From positions 248,001 to 312,000 of the forward strand of contig JBBDRN010000020.1 in assembly GCA_040905445.1 (NCBI GenBank): a stretch of DNA of 64,000 nucleotides, in the 5' to 3' direction. This document shows, in pieces, positions 15,752-23,723 of this stretch (the stretch's first letter is position 1; the number at the start of each line of letters is the position of its first letter). Under the pieces are notes generated by a model. The model made no database searches. It was not told where the DNA came from and worked only from the letters and a program-made list of their open reading frames with translations. The position numbers were made by a program, and so were the translations under genes. The DNA comes from SKPT01 sp040905445. GTDB lineage: Bacteria; Planctomycetota; Phycisphaerae; Phycisphaerales; Phycisphaeraceae.

Positions 15752-16264
15752 ATGAACGCAGCAACCTCGAACAAGAACAACGGGCCGATCGTTGGCATCC
15801 TCATGGGCAGCCCCAACGACGCGCCGACGATGCGCAAGTGTGCCGAGACGCTGGCGGAGCTGGGCATTGCGCACGAGATGAAGGTGTGCTCGGCGCACCG
15901 CACGCCGCAGCGGGCGCACGACTACGCGACGTCGGCGGCGGATCGCGGGCTCAAGGTGCTGGTCTGCGCCGCCGGCATGAGCGCGCACCTCGCGGGCGTG
16001 ATGGCGGCGCTGACCCACCTGCCGGTGATCGGCGTGCCGATGGAGGGCAAGCTCGCCGGCGGGCTGGACGCGCTGCTCTCGACCGTCAACATGCCGCGCG
16101 GCATCCCGGTGGGGACAGTGAGCCTCGGCTCGCACGGGGCCGTCAACGCCGCGCTGTATGCGACGGCAATCCTCGCCACCGGCGACGCGCAGATCGAGCA
16201 GCGCCTCAAGGACTACCGCGCGAAGCAGACGGCGGCGATCAGCGAGGATGTGCCGGCGGCGTAA
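15752..16264 (+). CDS. purE: N5-carboxyaminoimidazole ribonucleotide mutase
   Basis: 170 aa. Interconverts N5-CAIR and CAIR in purine biosynthesis; cytoplasmic octamer in the family. GILMGSPNDAP (nucleotide-binding N-terminal loop), the catalytic-histidine motif SAHRTP (residues 51-56) and MSAHLAGVMAALTHLPVIGVP are seen. The usual GSxSD in the first loop is GSPND here, a variant that keeps the aspartate. ATG 15752 begins the recognisable N-terminus. No purK lies beside it; purF is at 39751. Confidence 0.93.
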   Translation: MNAATSNKNNGPIVGILMGSPNDAPTMRKCAETLAELGIAHEMKVCSAHRTPQRAHDYATSAADRGLKVLVCAAGMSAHLAGVMAALTHLPVIGVPMEGKLAGGLDALLSTVNMPRGIPVGTVSLGSHGAVNAALYATAILATGDAQIEQRLKDYRAKQTAAISEDVPAA

Positions 16265-16268
16265 GGTA

Positions 16269-16424
16269 TAACCACAGAGACACCGAGACACCGAGAAAAG
16301 GCAGGAGGGCAGGGATGTCGGGGGGGGGCGGGGGGGCGGACGTCAACGCGCGCTGACGTTATCTTCGTCCGTTCCTGCCTACCTTATCTGCCTTTCCTCC
16401 GTGCCTCTGTGTCTCTGTGGTTTC
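16269..16424. repeat. Inverted repeat, family E copy 1
   Basis: The left arm AACCACAGAGACACCGAGAC (from 16269) and the right arm ending GCCTCTGTGTCTCTGTGGTT (to 16424) are near-complementary, with a G-run (16319-16336) and an inner inverted piece GACGTCAACG / CGCTGACGTT. It fills the gap between purE and the GH5-like gene. Confidence 0.75.
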
Positions 16425-16444
16425 ATCTCTCAAAGGTGACGAAC

Positions 16445-17425
16445 ATGACCAGGCAACTCACGATTGATGGCGACGTTTTTCACCTCGACGGTCGGCCGAT
16501 CGACCTCTGGGGCATCCGCACCGCCAGCGGCACCGCCAGCGACGTCTATCGCGATCACCTCATCGACCAGCTCGATGAGTATCTCGCGCATGGTGTCAAT
16601 GCGGTGACCGTCTTCTATATGGGCTGCCGCGGCGCGAACTACGACCCGTTCTCGTCCGACGGCCGCTCGGTCGACGCGGACCATCAGCGGCGGATGGAAG
16701 CGATCATCCAGGCGTGCGACGAGCGCGGCATGGTCGTCGTCGCCGGCATCTTCTACCAGCACGCGCCGTTCGGGCTGAAGGACGGTGAGGCGGTGCACAA
16801 TGCGGTCCGTACTGTCACGGGCAAGCTCAAGCCCTACCGCAACGTGATCATCAACATCGCCAACGAGCAGAACTCGCACGGCTACCGCGGGGTGGCGGAT
16901 GTGTTCGCGTTCAACGATCCGGAGCGGATCATCGACCTTTGCCGCGTGGTGCACGAGGTCGACCCGGAGCGGATCGTCGGCAGCGGGGGTTACGAGCCGG
17001 CGAGCAACGAGGCGATCGGCCCCTCGCCGGACGTCGACGTGCTGCTGTTCGACACGGGCGCGCCCGACACCAGCCAGCACGCCACGGGCGCGCTGTACGA
17101 GCGCTACCGCGACGCGGGCACGGTCGGCAAGCCGATGGTGAACGTGGAATTGTTCGGCGGGTGGACGGGCAAGTTCCCGCGCGGCGTGTTCGACGAAACG
17201 CTCAAGGCCGCGTACATCCGCGAGATCGAGGCGGCGGCAGCGCGGCCGGGGCTGTCGATCTTCTTCCACAACAACCCGTGGTGCCAGAGCACGGATGAGC
17301 CGATGCGGTTCGATCTGGGGGGGTATGGCACGCCGGACGATCCCGGGATCCGGTGGTACTTCGAGGCCGTGCGCACGGCGCGGGAGAACCACAGAGGCAC
17401 AGAGACACAGAGGGGGAGGCAGTGA
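16445..17425 (+). CDS. GH5-like glycoside hydrolase (cellulase superfamily)
   Basis: 326 aa with no signal peptide. A TIM-barrel hydrolase of clan GH-A type: acid/base candidate Glu141 in NIANEQN (strand 4 end) and nucleophile candidate Glu235 in MVNVELFGG (strand 7 end). LWGIRTASGT and VNAVTVFYMG fit strands 1 and 2. Substrate unknown. ATG 16445 follows GGTGACGAAC. The last 13 residues (ENHRGTETQRGRQ) are encoded by the family E repeat that begins at 17387, so the natural C-terminus was probably near residue 313 and the repeat replaced the original end. Flanked on both sides by the same repeat family. Confidence 0.75.
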   Translation: MTRQLTIDGDVFHLDGRPIDLWGIRTASGTASDVYRDHLIDQLDEYLAHGVNAVTVFYMGCRGANYDPFSSDGRSVDADHQRRMEAIIQACDERGMVVVAGIFYQHAPFGLKDGEAVHNAVRTVTGKLKPYRNVIINIANEQNSHGYRGVADVFAFNDPERIIDLCRVVHEVDPERIVGSGGYEPASNEAIGPSPDVDVLLFDTGAPDTSQHATGALYERYRDAGTVGKPMVNVELFGGWTGKFPRGVFDETLKAAYIREIEAAAARPGLSIFFHNNPWCQSTDEPMRFDLGGYGTPDDPGIRWYFEAVRTARENHRGTETQRGRQ

Positions 17426-17646
17426 GGGAGAAGAGACAAGGCAGATAAGGAAGGCAGGAAGGACGGAAGGGAGGAGAGGCGGGCGGCGGCTAAACGTGGT
17501 GCGCTTGTCCTTTTTCCCCTTACCTCTTACCTCTTACCTCTTTCCTCCCTTCTCCTCCCTTCTCCTCCCTACCTTCTTTCCTTCTTGTCCTGCCTTCCTT
17601 ATCTGCCTTGTCCTCTGTGTCTCTGTGTCTCTGTGCCTCTGTGGTT
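17387..17646. repeat. Inverted repeat, family E copy 2, long purine/pyrimidine arms
   Basis: The left arm starts GAACCACAGAGGCACAGAGA inside the GH5-like gene and runs into purine-rich DNA (AGGCAGATAAGGAAGGCAGG). The right arm is the pyrimidine-rich complement (TGCCTTCCTTATCTGCCTTG) and ends TCTGTGCCTCTGTGGTTC, 10 bases before the copA stop. It could fold into a very long hairpin between the convergent genes. Confidence 0.8.
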
Positions 17647-17655
17647 CATCCCCGC

Positions 17656-19857
17656 TCAGTCGCGCCAGGACCAGCGGAGGTAGAGCGCGTTGAGTACGAC
17701 GCTGACGGAGCTCAGCGCCATCGCGGCGGCGGCGAGCATCGGGTTGAGCAGTCCCGCCACCGCGACCGGAATCAGCGCCAGGTTGTAGACGAACGCCCAG
17801 AACAGGCCGACGTGGATGCGGCGCATGGTTGCGCGGCTGAGCCGGATGGCGCGGGGGAGGTTGGCCAGGTCGTCCCCGACGAGCACGACGTGCCCGGCGT
17901 CCATGGCGATGTCGGTGCCGCCGCCGAGCGCGATGCCGATGTCCGCGGCCGCGAGGGCGGGCGCGTCGTTGATGCCGTCGCCGACCATCGCGACGACGCG
18001 GCCCTGCTGCTGCAGCTCACGGACCTTCGCCTGCTTGTCGGTGGGCAGCACCTCGGCGAGGATGTCGTCGACGCCGAGCTCGTGGCCGATCGCCTCGGCG
18101 GTGGCGCGGTTGTCGCCGGTGAGCAGGATCGTGCGCAGGCCGAGTGCCTTAAGCGTGGCGACGACGTCGGCGGCGCCCGAGCGCGGGCGGTCAGCCAGCG
18201 CGATGAGCCCCGCGGGCTGGCCGTCGACCGCGACGGCGACGACGGTGCGGGCGTCGTTTTCGAGCGATTCGGCGCGGGTGGCCAGGGCGTCGTCGATCGC
18301 GATGCCGCGGTCGCGGAGCGTGCCGGGGCGGCCGACGAGAACGCTGCGGCCGGCGATGCGGCCCGCGACGCCGCCGCCGGTGATGGATTCGAAGTCGGCG
18401 ACCTCGCCGGGCGCGATACCGCGCGCTTCGGCGTGCGCGACGATCGCGCGGGCGAGCGGGTGCTCGCTGGGGGCTTCAACACTCGCGACAAGCTGCAGGA
18501 GGTCCCGCTCATCGAACCCTCCCGCGGCAACGACGTCGGTGACCTCGGGCCTGCCCATGGTGAGCGTGCCGGTCTTGTCCAGAACGATGTCGGTGAGCTT
18601 GCCGGCCCGTTCGAGGGCCAGCGCTTCCTTGATGAGGATGCCGCGACGTGCCCCCAGGCCCGTACCGACCATGATGGCGGTGGGCGTCGCGAGGCCGAGG
18701 GCGCAGGGGCAGGCAACGATGAGCACGGCCACGAGGGCGAGCATCCCTTGCAGCCACGCCCCGTCGACGAGCCCCCAGCCGAGCAGCGCGGCGATGGCGA
18801 TGACGATGACGACGGGGACGAAGACGCCCGCGACCTTGTCGACGAGGCGCTGGATATTGGCTTTGGAGGCCTGGGCGCGCTTGACGAGCTCGATGACCTG
18901 GGACAGGAGCATGGCGCCGCCGGTGGCGGTGGCGCGGTAATGGACGCTGCCGGCCTTGTTGACGGTGCCGGCGAAGACGGGGTCGCCCGGGCCAAGCTCG
19001 ACGGGCAGCGACTCGCCCGTGACCATGGATTGGTCGACGCTGGTCTGGCCCGTCGTGATCTCGCCGTCGACGGCGATGCGCTCGCCGGGACGGACGATGA
19101 GCTCGTCGCCGACCTCGACGGCGTCGACGGGGACGGTGAGCTCCTGGCCGTCGCGGATGACGCTGGCGGTGTCGGGCTGGAGCTGCATGAGCTCGCGGAT
19201 CGCGGAGGCGGCGCTGCCGCGGGCGCGGGCTTCGAGCAGCCGGCCGACGCCGATGAACACGAGGATGACGGCCGCGGTCTCGAAGTAGACCTCGGCGTGG
19301 CCCATGACGGTGACGACCGCGCTGTAGACGAAGGCGACGGTGGTGCCCAGGGCGACGAGGGTGTCCATCTCGGGGCGCATTCGCTTGAGTGCGGCCCAAG
19401 CGCCACGGTAGAAGGGCCAGCCCAGGCCGATCTGCACCGGCGTGGCAAGCACGAGCTGGATCCAGGCGGAGGCAGGGCTGTGCCAGGTCATGCCGAGGAC
19501 CACGAGCGCGGCCGCGAGGATGCCGAACGGGATCAGCCGCCACTTCCACGCCTCGGCGTCGCCATGGTCGTGATGGTGGGCGTGGTCGTGGCCGTTGTGC
19601 TCCGTGGCGGGACGCTCGGGCTCCGCCTCGTAGCCGGCGGCACGCACGGCCTGGACGAGCGCGGTGACGTCGGTGCCGGCCTCGTGCTGGACGCTCGCGT
19701 GATTGGTCGCGAGGTTCACGGCCGCGTTGTGGACACCGGGGACTTTCTTGAGCGACTGCTCGACGTGGCTGACGCACGAGGCGCAGCGCATGCCGGTGAC
19801 GCGGAGGTCGGTGGCGTGGGAAGTGGTGGTGGGGGTGTGGGTGTGAGGGGCGGTCAT
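17656..19857 (-). CDS. copA: Copper-exporting P1B-type ATPase
   Basis: 733 aa. Exports Cu+ across the inner membrane using ATP. One N-terminal heavy-metal domain with CASC (residues 25-28), then a His/Asp-rich linker (about 87-100), eight predicted membrane helices, the TGES actuator loop (280-283), the transmembrane CPC (383-385), phosphorylation Asp427 in DKTGT, the SEHPLA nucleotide-site motif, GDGINDAP, and NALYLRW near the C-terminus. ATG 19857 begins just before the metal domain. It lies 10 bases after csoR in one operon, so it should be induced by copper through CsoR. The His-rich linker is longer than usual. Confidence 0.96.
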   Translation of the reverse strand: MTAPHTHTPTTTSHATDLRVTGMRCASCVSHVEQSLKKVPGVHNAAVNLATNHASVQHEAGTDVTALVQAVRAAGYEAEPERPATEHNGHDHAHHHDHGDAEAWKWRLIPFGILAAALVVLGMTWHSPASAWIQLVLATPVQIGLGWPFYRGAWAALKRMRPEMDTLVALGTTVAFVYSAVVTVMGHAEVYFETAAVILVFIGVGRLLEARARGSAASAIRELMQLQPDTASVIRDGQELTVPVDAVEVGDELIVRPGERIAVDGEITTGQTSVDQSMVTGESLPVELGPGDPVFAGTVNKAGSVHYRATATGGAMLLSQVIELVKRAQASKANIQRLVDKVAGVFVPVVIVIAIAALLGWGLVDGAWLQGMLALVAVLIVACPCALGLATPTAIMVGTGLGARRGILIKEALALERAGKLTDIVLDKTGTLTMGRPEVTDVVAAGGFDERDLLQLVASVEAPSEHPLARAIVAHAEARGIAPGEVADFESITGGGVAGRIAGRSVLVGRPGTLRDRGIAIDDALATRAESLENDARTVVAVAVDGQPAGLIALADRPRSGAADVVATLKALGLRTILLTGDNRATAEAIGHELGVDDILAEVLPTDKQAKVRELQQQGRVVAMVGDGINDAPALAAADIGIALGGGTDIAMDAGHVVLVGDDLANLPRAIRLSRATMRRIHVGLFWAFVYNLALIPVAVAGLLNPMLAAAAMALSSVSVVLNALYLRWSWRD

Positions 19858-19867
19858 ATCACTTTTT

Positions 19868-20134
19868 TCACTTGGTGAGCTTGTAGATGATGTCCATGAG
19901 CTCGTTGAGCTGCTGCTCGTCGTCACCCTGCTGGACGGCGTCGCGGACGCAGGTGTGCAGGTGGTTGTCGACGATGAGTCGGCCGATGCCGCGCAGGGCC
20001 TGGTGGACGGCGGCGATCTGGGTGAGGACGTCGACGCAGTACTTGTCGTCGCGGATCATGCGCTCGACGCCGTCGAGTTGGCCTTTGGCGATGGCGAGTC
20101 GTCGCAGGGCGTTGTCGCGGGTCTGATCGTCCAT
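19868..20134 (-). CDS. csoR: CsoR-family copper-sensing transcriptional repressor
   Basis: 88 aa, all-helical DUF156 repressor. The Cu(I) ligands match the CsoR pattern: Cys33 (KYCVDV), His58 (DNHLHTC) and Cys62, with the family spacing. Apo-CsoR binds its operator; Cu(I) releases it. ATG 20134 follows GGAGCCTCGCC. It heads the csoR-copA operon, and a CsoR-type operator with an overlapping -10 box lies 96 bases upstream. The presence of His at the second position argues for copper rather than nickel or formaldehyde sensing (RcnR/FrmR). Confidence 0.95.
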   Translation of the reverse strand: MDDQTRDNALRRLAIAKGQLDGVERMIRDDKYCVDVLTQIAAVHQALRGIGRLIVDNHLHTCVRDAVQQGDDEQQLNELMDIIYKLTK

Positions 20135-20174
20135 GGCGAGGCTCCGGCGGGACCCAGGGGACAGGGGGGAAAGC

Positions 20175-20320
20175 AAGGGGGCAGGGGGCAGACTGCAGGG
20201 GGCAGTTGGGGAGGGGCGGGCCCAACACCCTTACCCGGTGGGGGTATTATAGCCACCTGTCAGCCGCCCGTCTCCGCCTTCCGAACTGCCGACTGCAGTC
20301 TGCCCGCTGCCCCCTTTCCT
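20175..20320. repeat. Inverted repeat, family H copy 1, around the csoR promoter
   Basis: The left arm (AGGGGGCAGGGGGCAGACTG) and the right arm (GACTGCAGTCTGCCCGCTGC) are complementary and enclose the csoR promoter and operator. Similar arms are at 43611-43708. Confidence 0.6.
20230..20251 (-). promoter_or_regulatory. csoR-copA promoter with CsoR operator
   Basis: Read on the minus strand, TATAAT (20251-20246) is a perfect -10 box and runs directly into ATACCCCCACCGGGTAAG (20247-20230), a GC-rich pseudo-palindrome of the TACCCC...GGGTA type bound by CsoR proteins. The overlap of operator and -10 explains repression. No good -35 hexamer is seen at the expected distance. Operator identity is inferred from similarity and position. 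Confidence 0.75.
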
Positions 20321-20332
20321 TAAACTGCCCCC

Positions 20333-20650
20333 ATGCCTACACACGATGCCCCGGACCTCACCCTCGCCGGCTTCCAACGCCACATCCGCGAGCGCTACCA
20401 CGCCACCGACGCCGCCCGGGGCACGCCGGGCACGTTCATGTGGTTCATCGAAGAGGTTGGCGAGCTCGCCACGGCCCTGCACAAGGCCGCCGGCGAGGGC
20501 GGGGCGACCTCCGGCGGTGAGGACCTCGAGCAGGAGTTCGCCGACGTCCTCGCCTGGCTGTGCACGCTGGCGAACATCAACGGCGTCGACCTCGCCGCGG
20601 CGGTCCGGGCCAAGTATCTGGCAGGCGACGGGCCGACGGGGCACAAGTAG
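20333..20650 (+). CDS. MazG-like nucleotide pyrophosphohydrolase
   Basis: 105 aa, single-domain all-alpha NTP pyrophosphohydrolase of the MazG/dCTPase superfamily. Magnesium-binding acidic motifs: EEVGE (residues 40-44) and EQEFADVLAW with Glu68 and Asp71. It would hydrolyse a (deoxy)nucleoside triphosphate to the monophosphate, perhaps house-cleaning of non-canonical nucleotides; substrate unknown. Divergent from csoR and separated by the CsoR operator region. Much shorter than two-domain MazG. Confidence 0.88.
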   Translation: MPTHDAPDLTLAGFQRHIRERYHATDAARGTPGTFMWFIEEVGELATALHKAAGEGGATSGGEDLEQEFADVLAWLCTLANINGVDLAAAVRAKYLAGDGPTGHK

Positions 20651-21105
20651 CGGAGACGAGGGTGGGGCGGGGGCGAGATGGGGCAACGACGAGCCGAGGC
20701 GGCGACAGCGGCGCTGCGCCCACGACACCTCACGGGCCCTGGGGCGTCGCGGCGAGGCAACATGCGCATAACTCCGGATGCTCACGACGCTTCGTTGACG
20801 CCACGCGTCCGGGGGCGTGCGGCGCATGTTGTCCGCATGCCACATCCGTTACGACCCGCGTCGCCCGCACGGCCGGCCCCGGCATGACGGACGATCGCAA
20901 CCTATGACAGTGTCAATCTTTACCGCCGGACGCGGCTTTTTTGAGCCGGCTCGCGCCGGCTGGCAGGCCAGTTGTCTGTATGAATCCCCGCCGGCATGGA
21001 CGCCAGCCGAGGCCCGCCGCCTGCCCATGGGGACAGACGCGGGCCAGCCGCCCGGTTGTATAAGAGAGCACCTTAGACGCACCCAGGATTGAGGGAGACG
21101 GAAAG
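20651..21105. other. Gene-free stretch between the MazG-like gene and the coiled-coil gene
   Basis: 455 bases without a supported gene. Inverted decamers CAACATGCGC (20758-20767) and GCGCATGTTG (20822-20831) could form a stem. A second hairpin, GCCGG/CCGGC at 20945-20960, follows a T-run rather than preceding one, so it is not a standard terminator for the plus strand. Confidence 0.4.
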
Positions 21106-21453
21106 ATGAACGAGCAGCACTTTCAGCACAAGCTCGCGGAGCTCATGCGGGAGATCTCGACCCTGCCCAAGGCCGAGCGCGACAAGCTCACGGCCTTGGC
21201 GAGCAAAACACAGGAGCGCCACGAGCGCCTGCGCAAGAGCATGGGCAACCTGCAGGAGAGCCTGGACTACCTGCGGCTGTCGATCAAGTACCTGGTCTTC
21301 GACTTGGAGGCAACGCGGCGTGAGAACGCGTACCTGCGGCAGATGCTCGAGGAGGCCGACGAGGCCCAGGAGGCGGACGAGGTGGACGACGGCGGGGAGG
21401 CGGGTGAGGCGGACGTCGATGACGACGCCGGCCCGATGACTGGCGAGGCCTGA
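21106..21453 (+). CDS. Small acidic coiled-coil protein, unknown function
   Basis: 115 aa. Residues 1-85 are strongly helical and coiled-coil-like (LAELMREISTLPKAERDKL, NLQESLDYLRLSIKYLVFDL, ATRRENAYLRQML); the last 30 residues are almost all acidic (EADEAQEADEVDDGG and onward). No signal peptide or membrane segment. ATG 21106 follows GGGAGACGG. It lies about 215 bases before aspS on the same strand. I do not recognise a family; the shape suggests an oligomeric adaptor or chaperone-like factor. Confidence 0.7.
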   Translation: MNEQHFQHKLAELMREISTLPKAERDKLTALASKTQERHERLRKSMGNLQESLDYLRLSIKYLVFDLEATRRENAYLRQMLEEADEAQEADEVDDGGEAGEADVDDDAGPMTGEA

Positions 21454-21667
21454 TCCAGCGCGATGGGGGACGACGGTTCCGGTGTGCGTGCGAGCAGGCG
21501 GCCAGGCGGCCGTCTGCTTTGCGCGCGCGGCGGAATGGCGGGGAGTCGCGGAGGTGGCGGGAGGCGGGGGTGGTGGGGGTGGTGGGGAGGCTTCTTGGTC
21601 GCGCCGCGGGACGGTGGTATCATTTCCTGTTCTATCCATAGCCCGCAAGCACAAGGCGATCGATCCG

Positions 21668-23464
21668 ATGAAGCGACGTAGTCATTCCTGTGGCCAATTG
21701 CGCGCCGAGCATGTCGACACCCGCGTCACCCTCGCCGGGTGGGTCAACAACTACCGCGACCACGGCGGGGTGATCTTCATCGACCTGCGCGACCGCGAGG
21801 GGCTGACGCAGGTCGTCTTCCACCCCGAGCAGCCGGACGTGCACGCCGCCGCGGACAAGCTGCGCCACGAGGACGTCGTGCTCATCGAAGGCCGGTGCGT
21901 CGCCCGCGAAGCCGGCATGGCGAACTCGAAGCTCGCAACGGGCGAGATCGAGGTGCAGGCGGACGGGCTCGAGATCCTCAACAAGAGTGAAACGCCGCCG
22001 TTTACGCCCGACGATTACGGCCACAAGTCCGAGGAGCAGCGCCTGCGCTATCGCTACCTCGACCTGCGCCGCCCGCGCATGCAGCAGATCCTGCGCACCC
22101 GGCACCGCGTGACGAAGATCATGCGCGACTACTTCGACGAGGAGGGCTTCTACGAGGTCGAGACGCCGATCCTCTGCAAGAGCACGCCGGAGGGGGCGCG
22201 TGATTTTCTCGTGCCCAGCCGGCTGCAGGAGGCGCACTTCTACGCCCTGCCGCAGAGCCCGCAGCTTTTCAAGCAGATCCTGATGGCCTCGGGCGTGGAG
22301 AAGTACGTGCAGATCGTGCGCTGCTTCCGCGACGAGGACCCGCGCGCCGATCGGCAGGCGGAGTTCACGCAGCTCGACGTGGAGATGAGCTTCGTCGAGC
22401 CGGACGACGTGCTGGCGCTGTGCGAGCCGCTGATGGCGCGGATTTGGCGCGAGGTCGCGGGCGTCGAGGTGCCCACCCCCATCCCGCGCATGACCTACGC
22501 GGAGGCGGTAGACCGCTACGGCAGCGATCGCCCGGACCTGCGCTTCGAGATGGAACTGGTTGATGTTACGGACCTAGCTTCAAAGATGGAGTTTAAGATC
22601 TTTCGCGAGGCCATTGACGATGGGGGAATCGTCAAAGCGATCCGTATCCCGCGAGGCGCGACCCTTTCTCGCAAGCAGACGGACGATCTGACTGAGTGGG
22701 TCCGGCAGTTTGGTGCTGGTGGACTGCCGGTCGCTCGATATCACAAGCCACACGGCTTGCAGACTGGCATTGCAAAGTTCATTCTCGAAAGCAAACTAGA
22801 GGAGGCGTTCGCTGAACGGCTGGGCTTGATGGATGGCGATCTCATTTGCTTTTCGGTTGATCGAATCCATTCCACCGTCAACCGCGTCCTCGGCGAGCTG
22901 CGCGTCAAGCTCGCGCACGACCTGGACATGATCGCCGCGGACCAGTGGAAGTGGATCTGGATCGTCGACTTCCCGCTCGTGGAGTGGAACGACGAGCAGC
23001 GACGCTGGGACAGCCTGCACCACCCGTTCACCGCGCCGACCGACGCGGACGTCGACAAGATCGAATCGACGCCGGGCGAGGTGATGTCCAAGGCGTACGA
23101 CCTGGTGCTCAACGGCTCGGAGCTGGGCGGTGGGTCGATCCGCAACCACCGGCCCGACGTGCAGCAGCGCGTCTTCGCGATGCTCGGCATCGACGAGGCC
23201 GAGGCGCAGGAGAAGTTTGGCTTCCTGCTCGACGCGCTCAAGTATGGCGCCCCGCCGCACGGCGGCGTGGCGTTCGGCCTCGACCGTATTGTCATGCACC
23301 TGACGGGCACGAGCAACATCCGCGACGTCATCGCCTTCCCCAAGACGCAGACTGGCGCGGACCTGATGACGGGCGCGCCGGCGCCGGTGGATGAGATGCA
23401 GTTGCGCGATCTGAACCTGCGCGTGCAGGCGGCGAAGCGCAAGGATGTCGCGAGCAGCACGTGA
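21668..23464 (+). CDS. aspS: Aspartyl-tRNA synthetase
   Basis: 598 aa, bacterial type. Charges tRNA-Asp (or both tRNA-Asp and tRNA-Asn if the enzyme is non-discriminating). N-terminal OB anticodon domain (VTLAGWVNNYRDHGGVIFID), class II motif 1 near RYRYLDLRRP, motif 2 (VRCFRDEDPRADRQAEFTQL), the bacterial GAD insertion (about 296-404), and motif 3 (GGVAFGLDRIVM). ATG 21668 starts the conserved MKRRSHSCGQLR; the longer frame is not supported. The GAD portion (about 22553-22880) has 45-47% GC in the lines I counted, against about 62% just after it, with clearly different codon choice, which suggests recombination of that domain alone. Confidence 0.97.
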   Translation: MKRRSHSCGQLRAEHVDTRVTLAGWVNNYRDHGGVIFIDLRDREGLTQVVFHPEQPDVHAAADKLRHEDVVLIEGRCVAREAGMANSKLATGEIEVQADGLEILNKSETPPFTPDDYGHKSEEQRLRYRYLDLRRPRMQQILRTRHRVTKIMRDYFDEEGFYEVETPILCKSTPEGARDFLVPSRLQEAHFYALPQSPQLFKQILMASGVEKYVQIVRCFRDEDPRADRQAEFTQLDVEMSFVEPDDVLALCEPLMARIWREVAGVEVPTPIPRMTYAEAVDRYGSDRPDLRFEMELVDVTDLASKMEFKIFREAIDDGGIVKAIRIPRGATLSRKQTDDLTEWVRQFGAGGLPVARYHKPHGLQTGIAKFILESKLEEAFAERLGLMDGDLICFSVDRIHSTVNRVLGELRVKLAHDLDMIAADQWKWIWIVDFPLVEWNDEQRRWDSLHHPFTAPTDADVDKIESTPGEVMSKAYDLVLNGSELGGGSIRNHRPDVQQRVFAMLGIDEAEAQEKFGFLLDALKYGAPPHGGVAFGLDRIVMHLTGTSNIRDVIAFPKTQTGADLMTGAPAPVDEMQLRDLNLRVQAAKRKDVASST

Positions 23465-23504
23465 CGCGCGCCGCTTGCGGCTTCGTCGATAAACGTCGGA
23501 TGGC

Positions 23505-23581
23505 GGGTGCCACTGGCGGTTTGTCCGCCAGTGTGCGTGCCTGGCGTCCGGGCACTGGTGGGCAAGCCACCAGTGGCACCC
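23505..23581. repeat. Inverted repeat, family A copy 3
   Basis: GGGTGCCACTGGCGGTTTGT at the left and CAAGCCACCAGTGGCACCC at the right. The right flank CTTCTCGGACGGAGCC is the complement of the left flank of copy 2. Lies after aspS and is followed directly by a family B element. Confidence 0.75.
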
Positions 23582-23607
23582 TTCTCGGACGGAGCCTACG
23601 GCGCGCC

Positions 23608-23699
23608 GGGTGCCACTGACAAGGGCGTCTTCGGCCTTGCCAGTGTCTGATGCCGCTTGCACTGACAAGCTCCGCGGACTCCGCTTGCCAGTGGCACCC
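23608..23699. repeat. Inverted repeat, family B copy 1
   Basis: Two nested hairpins share the outer arms GGGTGCCACTG / CAGTGGCACCC; inner pairs are CACTGACAAGG / CCTTGCCAGTG and ACTGACAAGC / GCTTGCCAGT. Copy 2 is at 30981, and a short perfect version occurs inside smc at 52424. It ends close to the convergent M16 peptidase stop. Confidence 0.8.
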
Positions 23700-23723
23700 C
23701 CGCGTGCGAGCGGATGCCGCCGG

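Noticed and set aside
17387..17646. Possible CRISPR or satellite array
   Set aside because: The repetitive look comes from purine-rich and pyrimidine-rich complementary arms of one inverted repeat; there are no regular repeats with unique spacers.
17608..19878. Long plus-strand frame over copA
   Set aside because: Shadow of a gene with every P-type ATPase motif on the minus strand.
20945..20960. Intrinsic terminator for the MazG-like gene
   Set aside because: The T-run precedes rather than follows the stem on the plus strand, and it lies about 300 bases from the stop codon.
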